NCBI RefSeq assembly: GCF_009695635.1
Contig: NZ_VUNN01000006.1
Location: 32,924 to 96,923 of the forward strand
Length of the DNA: 64,000 nucleotides
From: Bullifex porci
GTDB lineage: Bacteria; Spirochaetota; Spirochaetia; Sphaerochaetales; Sphaerochaetaceae
Direction of reading: 5' to 3'
The notes under the pieces are model-generated. The model was given only the letters and a program-made list of their open reading frames with translations, was not told the origin of the DNA and did no database searches. Below, one piece after another: positions 60,029 to 64,000 of this stretch (position 1 is the first letter of the stretch; the number at the start of each line of letters is the position of its first letter). A program made the position numbers and the translations under genes.

Positions 60029-60945
60029 AGAAAATTACTTTAGTTCTTTTATTTTTATTACTACTCTTCTCCTGCAGTAAAAAAGAGGTAATAGACGATA
60101 AGCTTATTATTACTGCTACTAATTTTCCTTGTTATGATGCTGCTAGAGCAGTATTTGGTGATAAGGCAGATATAAGGATGATTTTACCTTTCGGAGGTGA
60201 GAGTCATTCATATGAACCAACTAGTGATGATATTATTAGAATAATGTCATCTGACCTCTTTATCTTCACAGGTGGTGAGAGTGAGACCTACGTTGAGAAG
60301 ATTCTTTCATCTTTAGATGATAGCGTTAATACATTTGCTCTAATTGATAATGTATCAATATTACTAATTGAATCTGAAGAGGGAATTATCCAAAGTGAAG
60401 AGGAAGAAGAGGAGGAGGTTTTTGATGAGCATGTTTGGACAAGCTTATCAAATGAGATTGAGATAATCTCAAATTTATATGAAGAAGCTATTTCTCTTGA
60501 TCCTGCTAATTCAAGCTATTATAAAGCAAATGCAGAAGAATATATTGAAAGGTTATCTATCCTACGTGATAGCTTTCAAGAAATTATAAATAATTCAGAG
60601 CGTAAGACCTTAGTTGTAACAGATCGCTTCCCTTTAGCCTGCTTTGCTTATGAGTTTGGCTTAGACCATATAGCTGCATTCCCTGGCTGTGTGGCTGAAA
60701 GTGAGGCTAGTGCAAAAACTATAGCATCATTAATTGATTATGTAAAAGAGAATAATATTCCTGCTGTAATGCATATGGAGCTAGCAAATACATTGCTTTC
60801 AGAGGTTGTTAGCCAGGAAACAGGGTGCAAGATATTAGAGTTTAACTCATGCCATAACGTTTCCCGCAGAGAAGGGCTTGCAGGAGTAACATATATATCT
60901 TTAATGGAGAATAATCTTGATGTATTGAGGGAGGCTCTTAATTGA
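60025..60945 (+). CDS. Zinc ABC transporter substrate-binding lipoprotein (ZnuA/AdcA-like)
   Basis: 306 residues with lipobox LFSC (Cys17). His61 in GGESHSYEPT and His136 in DEHVWTS are the first two metal ligands; the place of the third (the His of VTAH in ZnuA) is occupied by VTDRFPLACFAYEFGL, so it is Asp/Arg. Between them lies an acidic loop (seven Glu, 125-131) instead of the His-rich loop of ZnuA. This DRFP variant subfamily is, as I recall, common in Firmicutes. GTG start overlaps the regulator stop. Confidence 0.88.
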   Translation: MKKITLVLLFLLLLFSCSKKEVIDDKLIITATNFPCYDAARAVFGDKADIRMILPFGGESHSYEPTSDDIIRIMSSDLFIFTGGESETYVEKILSSLDDSVNTFALIDNVSILLIESEEGIIQSEEEEEEEVFDEHVWTSLSNEIEIISNLYEEAISLDPANSSYYKANAEEYIERLSILRDSFQEIINNSERKTLVVTDRFPLACFAYEFGLDHIAAFPGCVAESEASAKTIASLIDYVKENNIPAVMHMELANTLLSEVVSQETGCKILEFNSCHNVSRREGLAGVTYISLMENNLDVLREALN

Positions 60946-61646
60946 ATACTTTAATTACTGGTAAAAATATAACACTTGGATATGAAGACCAAATTGTTGC
61001 AAGAAATATTGATTTTTCAGTTTCAGAAGGTGATTACCTTTGTATCCTTGGTGATAATGGAGCTGGAAAATCAACATTAGTAAAGGCAATATTAAATCTT
61101 CATGAGCCTCTTAGTGGAGAGCTTAAGTTTTCTTTTGATAGATCGAAGATTGGTTATTTACCACAACGCTCTCAAATTCAAAGAGATTTCCCTTCTTCTG
61201 TATATGAGGTTGTTTTATCTGGATGTGTAAACTCTTTGAAGGGAAGGTTCTTTTATAGTAAAGAGGATAAAAAGAGAGCCTATGAGAATATGGATAAGAT
61301 GGATATCAAAAGGCTAGAAAAGCAACCATTTGCACTTCTTTCAGGTGGTCAGCAGCAAAGAGTTTTACTTGCTCGTGCTTTATGTGCAGCAAAGAAGGTA
61401 TTACTACTAGATGAGCCTGTTGCAGGCTTAGATAGTCATACATCGTCTGAGCTATATAAGACCATCGACGATTTAAATAATGATGGAATGACTATTATTA
61501 TGGTTACACATGATGTGCATCCCGCTATTAATAGTGCATCAACAATTTTACACCTTGGTAAAGCATTCTTCTTTGGAGCAAAGGATGATTATTTTAGTAG
61601 TAGTGTAGGTAAGAGATATTTAGAGGAGAGTGGTCACCATGATTGA
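60942..61646 (+). CDS. Zinc ABC transporter ATPase (ZnuC-like)
   Basis: 234 residues. Walker A GDNGAGKST, Q-loop LPQRSQ, signature LSGGQQQRVLLARAL, Walker B VLLLDEPVAGLD and switch His in VTHDVHPA. Typical short ATPase of the Zn/Mn family. TTG start overlaps the previous stop (TTGA). Confidence 0.92.
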   Translation: MNTLITGKNITLGYEDQIVARNIDFSVSEGDYLCILGDNGAGKSTLVKAILNLHEPLSGELKFSFDRSKIGYLPQRSQIQRDFPSSVYEVVLSGCVNSLKGRFFYSKEDKKRAYENMDKMDIKRLEKQPFALLSGGQQQRVLLARALCAAKKVLLLDEPVAGLDSHTSSELYKTIDDLNNDGMTIIMVTHDVHPAINSASTILHLGKAFFFGAKDDYFSSSVGKRYLEESGHHD

Positions 61647-62475
61647 GATGTTTTCATATTCATTTATGCAGAGAGCGATATTAGTTGGTCTATTAGTATC
61701 TCTTTGCTCATCACTTTTAGGAGTATCCTTAGTACTAAGACGCTTTTCAATGATTGGTGATGGTTTATCTCACGTAGGATTTGGAGCTCTTGCTATAGCA
61801 ACTGTTTTTTCATTTTCTCCTTTGATATTTACAATACCAGTAGTTGTAATTGCTGCAATCCTAATATTGAGAATAAATGAAAAAAGTAAGATTGGAAGTG
61901 ATAGTGCTATTGCACTTATATCCTCTTCCTCCCTTGCTATTGGCGTGATGATGATAAGCTATGTTAAAGGCACAAATACAGATATTAATAACTTTTTATT
62001 TGGGTCTTTATTAGCAGTTGGTAAGAATGATGCATACTTTTCTATAGCACTATCTCTAGTTGTTTTATTCTCTTATATCCTTTTATATCCAAGATTATAT
62101 GCAGTTACCTTTGATCCTGTGTTTGCTCGCTCTGCATCAATAAAGGCCGATAGATATACAACGCTATTAGCTATTCTTTCAGCATTAACGATAGTACTTG
62201 GAATGAGGATGCTTGGCTCCCTGCTAATTAGTGCATTAATAATTTTTCCATGCTTAAGTGCTAAGAGAGTCTCCTCTACATATAAGGGAGTTACTATTTT
62301 ATCTGCAGCTATTTCTCTTGCAGCATTTATGGTAGGCATTACTATAAGTTATCAACTAGGAACTCCTGTAGGTGCTTCTATTGTTATTATTCATTTATTG
62401 GTTTTCATTATTCTTTCTTTGTTTAGTTTTATTAAGGAGAATATTCAAAAGAAATTATTATTAAATGAGCAATAG
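61639..62475 (+). CDS. Zinc ABC transporter permease (ZnuB-like)
   Basis: 278 residues from ATG 61639, which overlaps the ATPase stop. ABC-3 family with about eight spans: LRRFSMIGDGLSHVGFGALA, GSDSAIALISSSSLAIGVMM, VTFDPVFARSASIKADRYTT and GSLLISALIIFPCLSAKRVS are characteristic. It ends the operon at a long terminator hairpin. Confidence 0.92.
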   Translation: MIEMFSYSFMQRAILVGLLVSLCSSLLGVSLVLRRFSMIGDGLSHVGFGALAIATVFSFSPLIFTIPVVVIAAILILRINEKSKIGSDSAIALISSSSLAIGVMMISYVKGTNTDINNFLFGSLLAVGKNDAYFSIALSLVVLFSYILLYPRLYAVTFDPVFARSASIKADRYTTLLAILSALTIVLGMRMLGSLLISALIIFPCLSAKRVSSTYKGVTILSAAISLAAFMVGITISYQLGTPVGASIVIIHLLVFIILSLFSFIKENIQKKLLLNEQ

Positions 62476-62497
62476 CTTTTGGCTATTGCTCATTTAA
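62461..62497. terminator. 16-bp perfect bidirectional terminator
   Basis: TTAAATGAGCAATAGC pairs fully with GCTATTGCTCATTTAA around TTTTG; it ends the zinc operon and, four bases from its stop, the Rpn remnant on the other strand. Confidence 0.85.
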
Positions 62498-62500
62498 CTT

Positions 62501-63097
62501 TTAAATATTGTACCCTAGTGATTTTGCGATAGATAAGAACTCTTCTTTAGGTAAGCCGGAGTTTTCAAATGCATAGTCTAAGGTAATAGTGCCTTTATTA
62601 ACAAAATCTAATAAAGCTTCAACTCTACCTTCGGCTTTACCTTCAGCTTTACCAGAATTAAATGATTTTTCGGCATTTCTTGCAACATACTCACGCATAG
62701 CTTCACAAACTTCGTCTTCACCAATTTCACTTGTCTTATAATACATAGTACACTCCTTAATTACATCGTCTTTCATTGTCTTATAATCACTTGATATAAG
62801 GCTTTGCATTAAATTGTCTAATTCTTTTCTGCCTTTATTCTTTGCATTTATATAAATTATACGGCTACCATCATCAAGTGACAACTTCGATTGGTCATCA
62901 TATCTCTTAAATTCATATAACTGCTTTCCTTTATCAAAGATATCATCCTCCATTAAGAATATAACAATTTGGTCTTTTATTTTATTTGTCCTCAGTTGAC
63001 AAGACCAAAATAAGAAAATATGTATAATCGTCAAACTTAAGTGAAAATCTTCTGGTTGAATTACAAAAATATTAGTCATGAAAAGATATAACGACAC
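62501..63097 (-). pseudogene. Truncated Rpn-family (PD-(D/E)XK) nuclease/transposase
   Basis: The Rpn-like part begins around residue 44 (KDQIVIFLMEDDIFDKGKQLYEF) and continues with DGSRIIYINAKNKGRKELDNLMQSL, the helical VCEAMREYVARNAEKSFNSGKAEGKAEGRVE, and LDYAFENSGLPKEEFLSIAKSLG. The nuclease catalytic half that should precede is missing; the first 43 residues are unlike the family (MSLYLFMTNIFVIQPEDFHL). It lies next to an IS110 transposase, which may have caused the truncation. Confidence 0.7.
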
Positions 63098-63114
63098 ACC
63101 CTAAATATTAGGGT
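63098..63114. other. Small inverted repeat between Rpn remnant and IS110 gene
   Basis: ACCCTAA/TTAGGGT arms with an ATA centre. It may mark an element end or a terminator; undetermined. Confidence 0.35.
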
Positions 63115-63139
63115 TGAAAAAAAGATAATACAGATGTAG

Positions 63140-63171
63140 TCTGAGTTTATATTTGGTAATTTAAACTCAGA
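63140..63171 (-). terminator. Hairpin immediately downstream of the IS110 transposase
   Basis: TCTGAGTTTA/TAAACTCAGA, ten pairs, 12-base loop, six bases after the transposase stop in the minus direction. Either a transposase terminator or part of the element's end structure. Confidence 0.5.
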
Positions 63172-63177
63172 TGGGCA

Positions 63178-64000
63178 TTATGCAAGTTCTATGAAGCTGC
63201 TTGTATCGATGCCCTCTAGTTTTTCTCTCTTTAGCTTCTTTTTAAGATTTGTATAATCACCAAATCCTGCATAGAGTTTCTTGCTTCTCTGTAGGCTCCA
63301 GCCTATTGAGAGAAGTTTATTTGCAACATGAATTGCTACCTTACTCTTTCTCTTTCCTCTATTAACTATTTTGTCCCATTCATCTTTCAGAATACAATTA
63401 CTTTTCAAATGATCAAGAGCCCATGCACATTGCATGATATTTCTTCTTACTGGCATACAACCAAATGAGGAAGTACCACCCTGCCAATTGTGATCTCCAG
63501 ACTGATCAATCCTAGGAACCAGCCCTACATAATTTCTCAGTTGCTTTGGAGTGTAAAATCTGCTGCCATCACCTATGTATGCAAGTATTGATGTACATGA
63601 TATTAGTCCAACTCCAGGAAGTGATAACCATGGAATAGCTACTTCAGAATTAGCTAAAATGAAATTTCTCATGATATCTATATACTTCTCAATCTTTAGC
63701 TCTACCGATGTAATTAATTCTTCAACCATAGTTGCATCTAGACAAGCTAAGTCATCAAGTCTTTCTGCAATAATAAATACCCTTGATTCATTCTTTTCAA
63801 GATCAGATTTCTTTACTTCAGGTACTCCATTCATATTAAATATTGAGTGCAGCTTGTTTATTAGTTGTGTTCCTTGCTTCTTGGCAAAATTGTAGGAATT
63901 AACAATTTGTCTTATCTCTGATTCACACTTTGTTGGAATATTCATTAAGCAGATACTCTCTTCATGGGTATCTCTTATATAATGTGAAATCTTTACAGCA
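63178..64000 (-). mobile_element. IS110-family transposase, C-terminal part (continues outside)
   Basis: 274 codons open to the window edge. The C-terminal Transposase_20 region is clear: WLSLPGVGLISCTSILAYIG, FYTPKQLRNYVGLVPRIDQS, and NIMQCAWALD. The DEDD (RuvC-like) N-terminal domain lies beyond position 64000. It appears intact in this part. IS110 elements lack terminal inverted repeats and use a bridge RNA from a flanking non-coding end; the 3' gap here (about 78 bases to the Rpn remnant) is short for that, so the RNA is probably on the other side. Confidence 0.88.

Noticed and set aside
62969..63097. First 43 residues of the Rpn-like frame as part of a real protein
   Set aside because: They do not resemble the family and precede a clear internal start of homology at residue 44; most likely read-through of a rearrangement junction.
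63098..63177. Bridge RNA of the IS110 element
   Set aside because: The gap is too short and neither hairpin pair could be matched to a bridge-RNA layout; the other flank is outside the window.
1..64000. CRISPR arrays, tRNA or rRNA genes
   Set aside because: No regularly spaced repeats and no cloverleaf-like or rRNA-like sequence were seen on either strand.

Overview
The window is AT-rich bacterial DNA that most likely comes from a host-associated, carbohydrate-fermenting spirochaete, plausibly of the Sphaerochaetales/Treponema side. The clearest hint is the nucleoside-binding protein at 17007, whose signal peptide ends in AFA followed by QGAAE, a mature N-terminus I associate with spirochaete binding proteins. 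Large sugar ABC operons, a PnrA-type nucleoside transporter and PBP/AraC hybrid regulators fit. No rRNA, tRNA or CRISPR array was seen, so the placement is an inference.

Layout. 1-3949 (minus): uxaB-uxaA-uxaC, converting tagaturonate/altronate and uronates (pectin/glucuronate catabolism), tightly overlapped. 4166-16800 (plus): a 1065-residue soluble sensor/AraC regulator, then an 11-kb carbohydrate ABC transporter operon with two permeases, a very large lipoprotein binding protein, two MsmK-type ATPases and five small unrecognised membrane proteins. The regulator gene and the operon share an identical 18-base element placed 44 bases before each likely -10 box. 17007-22672: purine nucleoside ABC transporter (binding protein frameshifted) plus purine nucleoside phosphorylase. 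22660-25347: small metabolic and hypothetical genes. 25350-30158: AraC regulator divergent from a GPH symporter and a GH2 glycosidase. 30205-35593: flavodoxin-like protein, lone ABC ATPase, a free-standing structured RNA candidate, RpiB-like isomerase, HtpG and MscS. 35584-44093: RlmE, two tandem candidate sigma-54-dependent small RNAs, rhomboid protease, SulP transporter, adenosine deaminase, ankyrin protein, SDR, outer-membrane barrel and S41 protease. 44164-45858: a gene graveyard (fused transporter remnants and an Rpn nuclease tail). 45954-59496: nagA, proS, aldolase, ogt, regulators, threonine ammonia-lyase, HAD phosphatase and a zinc-ribbon/DUF5685/DnaJ cluster. 59657-62475: Zur-type regulator and zinc ABC transporter behind a 29-base palindrome. 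62501-64000: a truncated Rpn gene next to a partial IS110-family transposase that runs off the window.

Functional picture: uptake and breakdown of plant or host polysaccharide fragments (uronates, beta-glycosides, N-acetylglucosamine), purine nucleoside salvage (transporter, phosphorylase, adenosine deaminase) and zinc homeostasis. Many single genes appear leaderless, with a -10-like hexamer 6-7 bases before the start codon and no Shine-Dalgarno sequence.

Most novel candidates: (1) the pair of sibling RNAs at 36213-36442 on the minus strand, each with a GG-N10-GC promoter, an exposed CCUCCUU segment and an intrinsic terminator; (2) the sugar transporter with five accessory membrane proteins and two ATPases, controlled by a soluble regulator that carries degenerate kinase and receiver modules.
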